Below, in pieces: positions 1 through 8,700 of a stretch of 53,527 bases of DNA (positions within the stretch are counted from its first letter, which is position 1; each line of letters opens with the position of its first letter). A model generated the notes under the pieces. That model saw only the letters and a list, made by a program, of their open reading frames with translations, had not been told where the DNA came from and did no database searches. The DNA comes from Lentisphaerae bacterium ADurb.Bin082 (lineage in GTDB: Bacteria > Verrucomicrobiota > Lentisphaeria > Oligosphaerales > Oligosphaeraceae), in contig MWEG01000004.1 of assembly GCA_002070945.1 (NCBI GenBank), forward strand, positions 1-53,527. Direction: 5' to 3'. The position numbers and the translations under genes are program-made.

Positions 1-221
1 GGTAGTGGGGGTCCGCTTACTGTATCACAGCAGTGTTATTCAGTCAAGAACATAGTCCTATGGGATGGCTGTGAATTAACTTCTTGTTTTTTGGGAAAAG
101 ATTATCTTCAAGTCAGCGCTTATATGTTGCTGGCCTTTCAGTCTGCCAGGTCTACCTACGGCAGCCTGGAGTCTGTACTACAAGCGCTCATCACACAACT
201 TCGCATCTTGATTATTTCCCC
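1..221. repeat. Composite repeat mosaic, no gene
   Basis: I see no credible gene here. The stretch is built of pieces found elsewhere in the window. About 19-75 (GTATCA..., TTATTC, GTCAAGAACATAGTCC, ATGGGATGG) matches 42950-43010. About 88-128 (TTTTTTGGGAAA, GATT, CAGCGCTTAT) matches 15648-15690. About 177-210 (CTACAAGCGCTCAT then CACAACTTCGCAT) belongs to the family also seen at 16385-16420, 40328-40359 and 47100-47129. The last piece ends 12 bp from the stop of the minus-strand regulator gene. Confidence 0.7.
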
Positions 222-1211
222 TCATGCATTGATTTCCGCGCATTTTTGCGCCATGTCATGCACCTTTTGGCGCAATTCGATGGGTTGCAGGACTTCCACA
301 TTGCCGCCTTCGCCGAGAATCCAGCGCAGAGCCTCGTATTCGGGGGAGGGCGGCAATACGACAATCAGCGAACCGTCCTGCTGCGGGGTGATTTTCAGCT
401 TTTTGGCGCGCTCCTGTTCATACAGATAATAGGCGATTGACGACGCACAGCGCACCGTGATGCCCTCGATTTTCGGGTAGTCGAAGAGTCCGTTCTTCCT
501 GGTGTCAGCCAGCAGTTTTTTATCCGTCTTGAAAGTGCCGCGCCCCTTGTTTACCTGCTGGATGCGAAAGATGGCCAGGCAGACCGGTTTCTTTTCATTG
601 CGAGGATAGCCCTTGACATACCAGTTGCCCTTGAAGGCCGCCAGGATATGCGGCTCGAAATCGTATTCCTTGCTTTCGCCGGTAGCGCCCTTTTTATAGG
701 TCAGGTGAACGACAAAGCGGTTGCGCCAGGCCTGGAAAAGCGCTTCGAAGATTTCCGGGGCAATGGTGGTTTTGTTGCCGGATGCAACCAGCAGCGACTC
801 CAGGAAAGTCCGGTCGAAGAAGGAAGTGTCGCTGACGGCCAGATGATTGTCCACCGCAAGGGTCACTTTTTCCTTCAGTGGGGACGGCAGCACATCTTCG
901 GCCACTCGTCCTCCCAGCATGGCAGTCAGCAAGGCGTCGTCGGCCAGCATCGGCGCCTGGAATTCCCAGTCTGGCCGCGTCAGACAATAGCCGTTATGCT
1001 CGTGGTCGAACTCAATCGGCGCCTTGAAATCCTGCCTCAGGATAGCGATGTCCCGCATAAACGTGCGTTCTGTGCAGGCGATATTCAGATTTTCCATCAG
1101 GTCGGCTTCCTGCAAGATTTTCACAAAGGACGTCGCATTGGGATAGGCGTTGCGCTTGAGCAGGGCGACCAGCTTGATCATCCGCAGAATCTGTTTTTTG
1201 TTGACCGGCAT
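222..1211 (-). CDS. WYL-domain transcriptional regulator
   Basis: Predicted DNA-binding regulator of 329 residues. The N-terminal ~75 residues look like a winged helix-turn-helix (NKKQILRMIKLVALLKR ... TERTFMRDIAILRQDF). The middle holds a WYL-type domain (about residues 150-225, with VHLTYKKG and FKGNWYVKGYP), followed by a WCX-like C-terminal extension. WYL domains are known to sense ligands, often nucleotides or nucleic acid, and such regulators commonly sit beside defence genes. I chose the ATG at 1211 over the in-frame upstream one at 1259 because AGGAAAGG lies just before it. It is divergent from the small gene at 1507, and the shared upstream region holds two palindromes. A role in controlling that neighbourhood is inference. 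Confidence 0.88.
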   Translation of the reverse strand: MPVNKKQILRMIKLVALLKRNAYPNATSFVKILQEADLMENLNIACTERTFMRDIAILRQDFKAPIEFDHEHNGYCLTRPDWEFQAPMLADDALLTAMLGGRVAEDVLPSPLKEKVTLAVDNHLAVSDTSFFDRTFLESLLVASGNKTTIAPEIFEALFQAWRNRFVVHLTYKKGATGESKEYDFEPHILAAFKGNWYVKGYPRNEKKPVCLAIFRIQQVNKGRGTFKTDKKLLADTRKNGLFDYPKIEGITVRCASSIAYYLYEQERAKKLKITPQQDGSLIVVLPPSPEYEALRWILGEGGNVEVLQPIELRQKVHDMAQKCAEINA

Positions 1212-1407
1212 GGTTCCTTTCCTATCGTGCTGGGCAGTGATTCCCCTTGTAAAAGCCATCTGGATGCTTGCGGCACGGCATCTGCACCAGAGTCTTGAAC
1301 TCGCTGTGGATGAAGCCGCAGCACTTGCAATAAAACTCAGCCAGGCCTAGCCTTCTTTTTTGTGAATCATAGAAAAAATATCATTTTTTTCTGAAATGAC
1401 AAATCGC

Positions 1408-1426
1408 TCTGACACAAGATGTCAGA
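1408..1426. promoter_or_regulatory. Inverted repeat, possible operator
   Basis: TCTGACA-CAAGA-TGTCAGA, a perfect 7-bp inverted repeat with a 5-bp spacer, in the region between the divergent WYL regulator (start 1211) and the 68-residue protein gene (start 1507). An AT-rich TAAAATATA stretch follows at about 1437, where a -10 box for the rightward gene could lie. Binding by the WYL protein is a guess from position only. Confidence 0.45.
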
Positions 1427-1455
1427 CCCATGGGCGTAAAATATACCATAGAACG

Positions 1456-1474
1456 GGAAAACACGGTGTTTTCC
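1456..1474. promoter_or_regulatory. 19-bp palindrome in the leader of the 1507 gene
   Basis: GGAAAACAC-G-GTGTTTTCC is a perfect palindrome around one central base, 32 bp before the start codon at 1507. The one-base centre suits a dimeric DNA-binding protein better than a tight RNA hairpin, although a looser hairpin in the transcript leader is possible. There is no T-run, so it is not a standard terminator. Confidence 0.45.
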
Positions 1475-1506
1475 TGAAAAGAGCCAATTAGAAAAAGGAG
1501 CAGACA

Positions 1507-1713
1507 ATGGGATTTTTCGAAGAATTGTTCGACAGAGTCAAGAAACAGGCCGGATGCGATTCGGAGACTGTTGCCAGGATGAGCGAAAAGAGTGACCGTG
1601 AACTGATCCGCCTGGTGCAGGAGCGCTCAAGTGATCAGGTTGGTGCATTTGCCGAACTGAAGCGGCGCTACGGCACGGATGAAGCAAACGCCAAGATTCG
1701 TCGGGGATTCTGA
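1507..1713 (+). CDS. Small protein, copy 1 of a 68-residue paralog pair
   Basis: 68 residues, start supported by AAAGGAG six bases upstream. It begins with an amphipathic MGFFEELFDRVKKQAGC segment and ends with AFAELKRRYGTD. About 39 of 68 positions are identical to the protein encoded at 5256-5462, so these are true paralogs. The second half (SDRELIRLV ... GAFAELKRRYG) resembles the first helices of ECF sigma-factor region 2, whose family pattern is roughly D-E-L-(x)-A-F-x-E-L-x-R-R-Y. The rest of a sigma factor is absent. The function is not recognised, and the resemblance could be a coincidence of a short helical motif. Confidence 0.8.
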   Translation: MGFFEELFDRVKKQAGCDSETVARMSEKSDRELIRLVQERSSDQVGAFAELKRRYGTDEANAKIRRGF

Positions 1714-1725
1714 TTGAAACAGTGC

Positions 1726-1747
1726 GCCCGCTCCTCCGGGGGCGGGC
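1726..1747 (+). other. GC-rich hairpin between two small genes
   Basis: GCCCGCTCC-TCCG-GGGGCGGGC forms a 9-bp stem (one T-G pair) with a 4-base loop, placed between the stop at 1713 and the ribosome-binding site of the gene at 1765. No T-run follows. It could attenuate transcription or protect the 3' end of the upstream message. Confidence 0.5.
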
Positions 1748-1764
1748 CTTATCAGGAGATTGCC

Positions 1765-2163
1765 ATGAACGAAAAAGAAAAGCGTATTATCAACCAGGAG
1801 CTGTGGCTGCAAATCTGTCAGACGATGGAGGGTTCCAAGCATAGCCTGGAAATTCTGGGCCGCGTCTCAAAAATCATTTGCAAGCTTGATGACGACCAGG
1901 ATGACATCACGCCGCAAAAGCGGAAAGTCATTGAGGAGCTCTGCCTGCTGCGAGACTTTCTCGAAGCCGTCAATGAAGACCTGAAGGAAATCGAGGCTGA
2001 GCTGGACGCCACCGGCATCGTCCCGGATATGCCGGAATTTGATTTCCGGGACAAGCTTTGGTTGAACGGCGGCGACGAACTGACGACTATGCTCGGTAAG
2101 TTGGATGCATTCCAGAGCAAGCAGAGCTCATGCATTTTTCAGTTGCAAGACCTGGCCGAATGA
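1765..2163 (+). CDS. Unrecognised all-helical protein
   Basis: 132 residues from the ATG at 1765, chosen because CAGGAG precedes it; the frame is open back to 1714 without a good ribosome-binding site. The sequence is charged and predicted almost entirely helical (KVIEELCLLRDFLEAVNEDL), with no signal peptide or membrane segment. I recognise no family. It lies 51 bp after the first 68-residue gene and 71 bp before the zinc-ribbon gene, all on the plus strand, so co-transcription is likely but unproven. Confidence 0.7.
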   Translation: MNEKEKRIINQELWLQICQTMEGSKHSLEILGRVSKIICKLDDDQDDITPQKRKVIEELCLLRDFLEAVNEDLKEIEAELDATGIVPDMPEFDFRDKLWLNGGDELTTMLGKLDAFQSKQSSCIFQLQDLAE

Positions 2164-2234
2164 ACGATGTCCCACCACCACCGCCCGCAATCGTTGCAAC
2201 GCATCAGAAACCGAAAACATCAGGAGGAATTGCT

Positions 2235-2897
2235 ATGGGCAATGTTGTTAGTTACCAGAAACTTTTCTACTGGAAATGCCCAAAATGCGGGCACCGGAAA
2301 ACCACCATAGGCTACACTCCCGATCCACCTACATCTTGGGGGAGGGAAAAACCGCCGGTCTGTGATAAATGCGACACTAAAATGAAGGAGACACACATGT
2401 TCGATACATCATTCTGGGATTTTTTAAAGGAAAGCACCGGGGAATTGATCTCGGAAATCGGCGAAGCCTGGTCAGATTTGAAGCAGGACTTGAAAGAGAC
2501 GATGGAGCTGCGCTACATCCGCCCAGGCGCTATCGGCTGCTGTCGCAAGGATGGAAGCAAGACCTATTGCATTTTGCTGGGCGGTGCACAGGTCGTCGCT
2601 CTGAACGATGACGGAGAGCCTGAGCAGATGACGATCGATGATTTTAAGGAGAAATGTCAGGCAAAGGTCTTGTTCGTGCCCGGGAAGAAGCGCATGGCAG
2701 TCGGCGCCAGGGATATCAGCCATTCCGCATTGGAGGCCATTGACACGGAATGTTATCCTAACTCCCAAGCTTTCGTCACCTCCTGTATCAGCGGCAAAGA
2801 TGGCGCAGTCAATAAACAAATTGAAGCGCGTTTCGGAAACTTCGAATGGCTCCGGTATGCACCACCCCGAAAAAAGAAGAATAAAATGCCAGACTGA
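2235..2897 (+). CDS. Zinc-ribbon-containing protein of unknown function
   Basis: 220 residues, starting at an ATG with a strong CAGGAGGAA site; the frame is open further upstream (to 2130), but that part is proline-rich and overlaps the previous gene. Near the N-terminus are two Cys pairs (CPKCGH at about residues 14-19 and CDKC at about 44-47), which suggest one zinc ribbon. A charged amphipathic helix follows (about 55-85), then a mixed alpha/beta domain (residues 95-205, with YCILLGGAQVVALNDDGE) and a basic tail. The family is not recognised. It is the third gene of a plus-strand run of small unknowns. Confidence 0.72.
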   Translation: MGNVVSYQKLFYWKCPKCGHRKTTIGYTPDPPTSWGREKPPVCDKCDTKMKETHMFDTSFWDFLKESTGELISEIGEAWSDLKQDLKETMELRYIRPGAIGCCRKDGSKTYCILLGGAQVVALNDDGEPEQMTIDDFKEKCQAKVLFVPGKKRMAVGARDISHSALEAIDTECYPNSQAFVTSCISGKDGAVNKQIEARFGNFEWLRYAPPRKKKNKMPD

Positions 2898-2950
2898 GAA
2901 GAAACCAGCAGGCTAAGCCGCGAAGCGAGAGAAGGCACTGAGGGCTGAAG

Positions 2951-2999
2951 CATAAAAGCCCAGGGTAAGCGTAGCGAAGCGGAACCTGGGGGCATGGCG
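2951..2999. repeat. CCCAGGGT/AACCTGGG repeat
   Basis: Imperfect palindrome of the form AAGCCCAGGGTAAGC - GTAGCGAAGCG - GAACCTGGGGGCATGGCG. Relatives are at 3246-3391 (two tandem copies), 4148-4195, 15690-15774 and 15872-15962. It is preceded by GCCGCGAAGCGAGAG, another piece that travels with it. Confidence 0.7.
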
Positions 3000-3060
3000 C
3001 GAGGACGCCTCAATACGTCCACCACGTCCCTAGGGTGGACGACCGTCCACAGTCTATTTT

Positions 3061-3098
3061 TTAAACCACGGATGGACACGGATGAACACTGATTTTTT
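3061..3098. repeat. ACCACGGATGGACACGG-type repeat
   Basis: TTAAACCACGGATGGACACG followed by GATGAACACTGATTTTTT. From memory, repeats of this wording are scattered widely in genomes of the PVC group; this is one of the hints used for the organism. It lies in the 722-bp gene-free stretch 2898-3619, which otherwise holds GTCCAC motifs (3016-3053) and the tandem repeat at 3246-3391. Confidence 0.55.
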
Positions 3099-3245
3099 GT
3101 AGGGTTGTTGTCTTGACGAATGAGATTGTCAGCAGACGGTACGGTCTAGCCTGCTGGTTTTTTGGCTGTCCTGTCTGGCGACTCGGACAGGGTGGGGATT
3201 CAGGTCGCTGCCTGCTTGGCTCGAATGACCTGAGAGCCACCCCAA

Positions 3246-3391
3246 CCTCGTAGAGGTGGCACCATGAGTAACCCCAGGTGAAGCGAAGCGGAACCTGGGG
3301 GTGAAGTCCCCCCCAAGCTTGAGCCTCGTAGAGGCGGCACTAGGAATAACCCCTGGTGCAGCGAAGCGGAACCTGGGGGCATGGCGTCCCT
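3246..3391. repeat. Two tandem copies of the CCCAGG/CCTGGG repeat
   Basis: Two copies about 77 bp apart, each reading CCTCGTAGAGG-GGCAC, then ACCCC(A/T)GGTG, then GCGAAGCGGAACCTGGGGG. The flanking CCTCGTAGAGG part is duplicated too, so this was a local duplication of the whole unit. Apparent reading frames through it (for example 3129-3598, minus strand) are repeat-encoded and not believed. Confidence 0.7.
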
Positions 3392-3619
3392 GCCAACAGC
3401 GCCTTGGCGAGGCGACACAAAAAACTGCCCCATTGCGCCCGGTTGCATTTTTTTTCGAATTAAAATTACCCTGACGTATTTTGTCATAGGCCCGAGTATA
3501 GAGTAAAAACAAAACTCAAGATGCCCACTCTCAACGCAGAGCCTCTGTAGAAAATCAATTCCTGCGTTGAATGTAAAAAAAACGCAAACCAAAAACAAAG
3601 CAAAGAAGGAGCAAGTACC

Positions 3620-3988
3620 ATGGAAAACAAAATCAACGAACTGAAAAACCTCATCGAAAGCCTGGAAGAGGACTCCCCACTGCGCCAGCAGCTGGAAAAA
3701 ACGCTGGAGGAAGAGCTGAAACGCCAGGCTGATGCAGAAGCAAAGGCCGCCGCCGATGAAAAATTACAGGAGGAAGCCACAGAAACAGAAGCAGCAGAAG
3801 CAGCAGCAGAAGAAGGAAATGACGACGACGACACGACTGCCAACACCGAAACCGGTTCGGACTTCCTCGACGACATCGGCGAAAAAATAGAAGAACTCCT
3901 GGAAGACGAGAAGTTCATAGTCGCTACGACGGGTTTCCTCCTGGGTGCAGCCACTGTGTTTTTCGGACGCAAACTGTTCCGGCGTTGA
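3620..3988 (+). CDS. Acidic coiled-coil protein with a C-terminal membrane anchor
   Basis: 122 residues, with an AAGGAG site before the ATG. Residues 1-60 are a heptad-like, Lys/Glu-rich helix (LKNLIESLEEDSPLRQQLEK); residues 48-80 are very acidic and Ala/Glu-rich. The C-terminus is a single hydrophobic stretch, FIVATTGFLLGAATVFFG, followed by basic RKLFRR. That layout suits a tail-anchored inner-membrane protein with a cytoplasmic coiled coil. There is no signal peptide. The family is not recognised. Repeat-rich DNA flanks it on both sides. Confidence 0.75.
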   Translation: MENKINELKNLIESLEEDSPLRQQLEKTLEEELKRQADAEAKAAADEKLQEEATETEAAEAAAEEGNDDDDTTANTETGSDFLDDIGEKIEELLEDEKFIVATTGFLLGAATVFFGRKLFRR

Positions 3989-4079
3989 AAAGCTCCCGCT
4001 CCGTAATAGCTTGACGGACTGCAACAAAAGCACAATGTAACGAAATGAATGAAAGGAGAAGTCTGAAAAATCTGGCAAT

Positions 4080-4195
4080 CAGTCACTCATTGATACTCGG
4101 AGCTCCGGGGCATCGCTGCGGAGCTCTGAAAGGCCTGAAGGCCAGAGACATAAAAGCCCAGGGTATGCGCAGCCCTGGGGTGGGGTGAAATAAAT
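4080..4195. repeat. GTCACTCATTGATACTCGG repeat plus CCCAGGGT repeat
   Basis: About 4080-4125 (GTCACTCATTGATACTCGG, then AGCTCCGGGG, CATC, TGCGGAGCTC) matches 16335-16380 in inverted orientation, and its first 16 bases match 15586-15601. Inside it, GAGCTCCG ... CGGAGCTC forms a perfect 8-bp stem. A CCCAGGGTATGCGCAGCCCTGGG palindrome, split about its middle, follows at 4148-4195. The gene-free stretch 3989-4433 holds nothing else I can support. Confidence 0.7.
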
Positions 4196-4433
4196 TGGAA
4201 GGTCGTCGCGCTGCGTAACGTGATTTAATGGACGAAAGGCGTGGGGCTTTTGCAGACACCTCACCCTGAATCAACGAGAAGGCGGGAGGTCTGGAATGGT
4301 TTTTCTCACTCTTCAACATTGGCAATAATCGACGACGCGAATAAATTGTCACTGTGTCTATCTTAGAATGGACTTGGTACTATCAGGTTGGGATGTAATG
4401 TCTTAGAGTCAACTATCCAACAGGGGTTTTACA

Positions 4434-4679
4434 ATGCCAAAATGTAAATACTGCGGAATGACTTTCCCGCATACGATAGCCCTCACATGCGGCACTTGCG
4501 GAAGACATCCAAATGATCCTCACAAAGGACGCCATGCCCTTTATGAAGGAAGTGACAAGCCGCAATATGTATGCAAATATTGCGGGATGAAGTTCCCTAA
4601 CATGACTGTGCTGTGTGCACAGCCCTGCGGAAAACATCCCAACGGGGCGCATAAGGGAAGACATAGCCCTGCATTGTAA
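4434..4679 (+). CDS. Tiny duplicated zinc-finger protein
   Basis: 81 residues made of two copies of one ~40-residue unit: CKYCGMTFPHTIALTC then CGRHPNDPHKGRH, and CKYCGMKFPNMTVLC then CGKHPNGAHKGRH. Each unit has two Cys pairs plus conserved His residues, so each probably binds one zinc ion. The conserved pattern is C-K-Y-C-G-M-x-F-P ... C-G-x-H-P-N-x-x-H-K-G-R-H. I do not recognise the family. The upstream AGGGG is only a moderate ribosome-binding site, but the repeat conservation argues that it is a real gene. Confidence 0.75.
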   Translation: MPKCKYCGMTFPHTIALTCGTCGRHPNDPHKGRHALYEGSDKPQYVCKYCGMKFPNMTVLCAQPCGKHPNGAHKGRHSPAL

Positions 4680-5255
4680 CTTTATCCCTGCCTGAAAAAG
4701 CTTGCTGGTTAAAAGCAGTCGCTTACCCTCCTTATAGAAAACAGAAGGCAGGGATATCTCGCATAGACGCAAGAACTTGCGCCGCAGCCGCTCAACCAGG
4801 CTTAACCCCTGGCTACAGCCTGAGGATAGGCATGCTCCCGAAAGTGACGCCTGGTAAAGGCGATCTATAGTTTAGCTTTTTTCTGCATATCAACCCATTT
4901 TACAGTTTGGTTTGATTTTTCCAACAATTGATATATCTTTCCATAAATCATGATGCCAGAACGGATGTTCCTACATCAAAATAACTCAATCAATGCAACT
5001 GGTGTTTATCGGGGAGCGATTCCGTTCACACACCTGTCAGTAAGACAAGTGGTTTCAAACAATTTTTGTCGAAAATTATCCAATCGGCAGGGACGTGGTT
5101 GATCCTAGTGCCTTGAAAAATTGTGTTTTCTACCGGCATTCATTTGAAAAGTGAATTACCTTGATGTAAAATGTAAGATGGCTGACCTGCTGTAGTTGAA
5201 TATGCTAAAGAACAGGAAAATATAGTGCTTAACAGTGCAACACAAGGAGTTGATT
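4680..5255. other. Gene-free stretch with inverted repeats
   Basis: No supported gene. TATCCCTGCCT (4683-4693) is perfectly complementary to AGGCAGGGATA (4746-4756) around a 52-bp spacer, just after the stop of the zinc-finger gene, and CGCAAG-AA-CTTGCG follows at 4768-4781. Neither has a T-run, so they may be 3' stabilising structures. The remainder (4860-5200) is AT-rich; I see nothing in it beyond likely leader DNA of the gene at 5256. Confidence 0.5.
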
Positions 5256-5462
5256 ATGGGTTTTCTGGATGATTTGTTTGAAAAAGCCAAACAAAGAGCA
5301 GGGTGTGATGATGCCACATGCGTCAGAATGGGTGGCGAAAGCGACAGTGAACTGGTCCGCATGGTGCGGAATGGCTCTGGACGTGACAGGGTGGGCGCTT
5401 TCGCCGAACTGAAACGACGTTATGGCACGGACGGGGCAAACGATATAGTTCGCCGTGGCTAA
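5256..5462 (+). CDS. Small protein, copy 2 of a 68-residue paralog pair
   Basis: 68 residues, starting at the ATG preceded by AAGGAGTTGATT; an upstream in-frame start at 5235 lacks such a site. It keeps the first copy's N-terminal MGF..LF..K...AGCD, the central SD.EL.R.V and the strictly identical VGAFAELKRRYGTD block. The spacing between helices differs by one residue from copy 1 (1507-1713). It sits 288 bp before the giant AT-rich gene at 5751. The function is unknown; the C-terminal half has the same weak likeness to the start of sigma-factor region 2. Confidence 0.8.
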   Translation: MGFLDDLFEKAKQRAGCDDATCVRMGGESDSELVRMVRNGSGRDRVGAFAELKRRYGTDGANDIVRRG

Positions 5463-5750
5463 TGATGAAAATAAGGCAGGTGCCTCGCCAATTGCAACCT
5501 GTTTTCCCTATCGCCGACAATAAATTGTCCAGCCTGAATCGTACTAAGGCAATAGTGCTTTCCCGGGCATCGTTTGATATGATTGTTTACACTTTTAACG
5601 GGTTCCTAGTTTTATTTGTCAATGTCTTTTGTTTTTACCTTATTGCCAGATTGCCAACATGATTTTAAGTAATTGTATCGCTTAAAATGATATTTTTTGC
5701 CGAATTTTAGATTATATGACAACTAGATAATAACGTAAAGGAGAACACCA

Positions 5751-8700
5751 ATGGGAGACGCTCATGACAAGTTTTTATATGAATTGAAAATAAATTATTC
5801 ACCCAAAATCGAAGTGCGGCTTAGATTGCTCAAAGACCCAGAATTGGTGGAAATAATAACTGAGCACAGGCGAGAAATGCAAAAAGTCTATGAATGGAAG
5901 CTTCCAAAAACCCAGCTAGAATTTAAATTTTCAAAATCTATGTGTGCCAACGTAGCCCTGTTTTCTTATTTATTTATGAAAACCAATCTATATAATTTCT
6001 ACAAAAAGAATGTATTAAATCAATTTAATACATTTCATTACATGGATCCAGAGACTATATATAATCATTTCAGCAAGCCTTTGTTCAATGACATCGTTAA
6101 AACAGTTAAAGAAATTTTTAATAACGAAGCCTATATTTTCTTGCCAAAAATATTAGACTGTCAAAAGTTAATTGAAATACTTTTAGTTGAAAGTGAATAT
6201 GAATTTTGCGAAACAAACATCAAGTACAGCAAGGAAATTAAAAAACTTTTTAAAGAACGAACCAGTAACATTAGTTTGGATATTGAGGAAAAATGGAAAA
6301 TACGCTATAAGATTGAAGGAGAAAAAATACTCTCCATAATCAACTCAAGAGAAGAGGATTATCTGCAAGAAAATTTCTTCAGTTTTTGTCTAAAAAATAT
6401 TTGGCAAGAAATTGACCGAATATTGCCTGTTGATATACCTGAAGCTGGTGATATGTTCAGTGAAGAAAAAGAAACCTTGGAAGAGTTCGAGAAGAATCAC
6501 ACTCCCCCAAAAGAGCGTATAGATATATTGGCAAAGCTTGTTAATAAATATCCAGGTTATTACCCGATTTGGGAACATTTACTGCATTGCTATCCATCAG
6601 GAAGCGAAGAACGCATAGAATTATTGGACTTTTACATCTCATTATTTGGCATGAAGAGTTTGGATTACAAACTCGAACTACGAAAAGAATATTACACTAA
6701 TTACAGAATAAACTACACAGCACAGATTCCCAAATGCTGGCAAGACATTATAGCCAACGTCGAAAATGATAAACAAGCCTTCGAGCTAGCAAGAAACGTA
6801 TTAGAATTATCGGAATCTGTTGATGATAAAAAATTAGAGAAAATTTCCCCAATTTGCAATGAATTAACAAAGTTTGCCAATACACCTGAGACACGTGAAT
6901 ATATTTTTGATTTTATGCTATATACTGCTGTTTCAAAAGAGGGGGAAATTGACGACGTTAAGTTGCAGGAGCTTTTGATAACGCATAAGCATAATTTCTC
7001 ACCTATGTATTTTGAGAATTTTTCAATAATTACAGATGAAAATCTGCGTGCTAGATGTATACAAATACGTCGTGATATAGATAAATACCTACCACAAAGC
7101 ATACTGAATTTGTATGATGACGAAGAGATTCCTAAAGAATGCTTTGCATGTGTAATTAAAATACATCAGGCCGAAGAGAAAGGGGAATGGGACAAGGTCA
7201 AACAATTATGTGATGCAATCAAAAATGTCAAACCTCTTATCCCGTTGTGCATATGGACCTCCTTGGCAGTTGACATAGTGCAAGCACCTAACAAAGATTT
7301 CACGCAAAGCTCAATTGCATGTTTATCCCTTTCAGAAGCATCGTTAAAAGTATTATGCGGCATTGAAAACACCGTTATTGCCGCCGATATCAACATGCTC
7401 TTGAAAAATTACTTCCAAGCAATCTCTGCATTTATATCATCTGACCTTTGGCAAAAAGTACAAAAAGACTTTGAAAAGAAAGATATTTCTGATTTATTCG
7501 GAACCTTTGGCAATTGTTTAGGTGCTATAGCCAGCAATTCCCCTGAATTACTCGAATTGAGTTTGCAAAAAATCGATGTTGCTTCAAGTTACTATGTCAA
7601 ATCTATTTATACCGTGTTATTTGCCATATATAAACTTTTAGTCAATGAATGTACAAGTGACGATGTCAGAAATTGCCTAGCTGTATATCCTACGATTGAT
7701 GAAAATGCCATTTTATACATTTCCGGTTCAGCGCCACTAGCGGCAGACTTAGCCTCCAAAATTAAAGAAGAATCATCGGAACTTGGCTCATTTGATTTTA
7801 AAATTCTAAAAAAATGCTCACTTTCTTTGGAGAGAGAGGCCATAAGTGTTCATAGAGAGTATTATGAAGCGTATTGCCGTTTGCTCACCAGTCTTCGCTC
7901 TTCCAAGTGGGATGAAGCCCTACAATGTGCTGAATCGCTCCTCGATAAATTCAATTTGAACGAATTTAATTATGCGGCAATGCAGGCAAAACTGGGGCAG
8001 AATCCCGAACAGCTTGATGAGCTTATCACTTTGCTAAAAAATGGTGAAACACTAAAGACAATCACACAAACCTGGGAACATTGTGAATGGGGAACATTTG
8101 TCACAAATGCTATACAATCAATTATTAAAAATGATTTTTCGACAATAGAAACATTGGGTTTTCATACAGATATAGAAAAAATTTACAATTTAAAATTCAA
8201 CAATAAATATTGTGTTAACCATGCCAGTATTACCAGAATTTCTGAAGCAGTCCTGGGGCGTGTGAACGAAGCATTACGTAAGCAGAAGAGTTCCCCTCTG
8301 TCACCTGGTAATATATATGGTAGCTATACATCTAGTACAACTGAAGGAGTTTTTACCGCTTGGGGATTAATTACTATATACAAAGAGACGAGTAAGGTTT
8401 CGCAATATCTTTGGAAAGAATATACAGGCAGTGATCGCTGCTGGGGAGCAACGTTGAAGTTGTTGGGAAAAAACGAAAATCAAAATGTTGAAATTTCATT
8501 GGAATTATTTTCTTACAGACCCATAGATGTTTTATGTAAAATATGCGACTTCTTTATTAATCACTGGAAAAAGTATTCTTCAAAGGAACTGCATCAAATT
8601 GTAGATTGCCCTTTTTACGAGGATACAGGAAATCTTAATCTTCTTTTTATAAATTGCCGTAAAAAGTTACAGTTTATTGAATTGGCTGAGTTTAAGGATG

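Noticed and set aside
1507..1713. True sigma factor
   Set aside because: Only a short stretch resembles region 2; the DNA-binding and promoter-melting parts are absent.
3129..3598. Minus-strand frames rich in PPGSASLH-type wording
   Set aside because: They are translations of the CCCAGG/CCTGGG repeats, not genes.
4079..4352. Minus-strand frames of 61 and 89 codons
   Set aside because: They run through the two dispersed repeats at 4080-4195 and have no ribosome-binding site.
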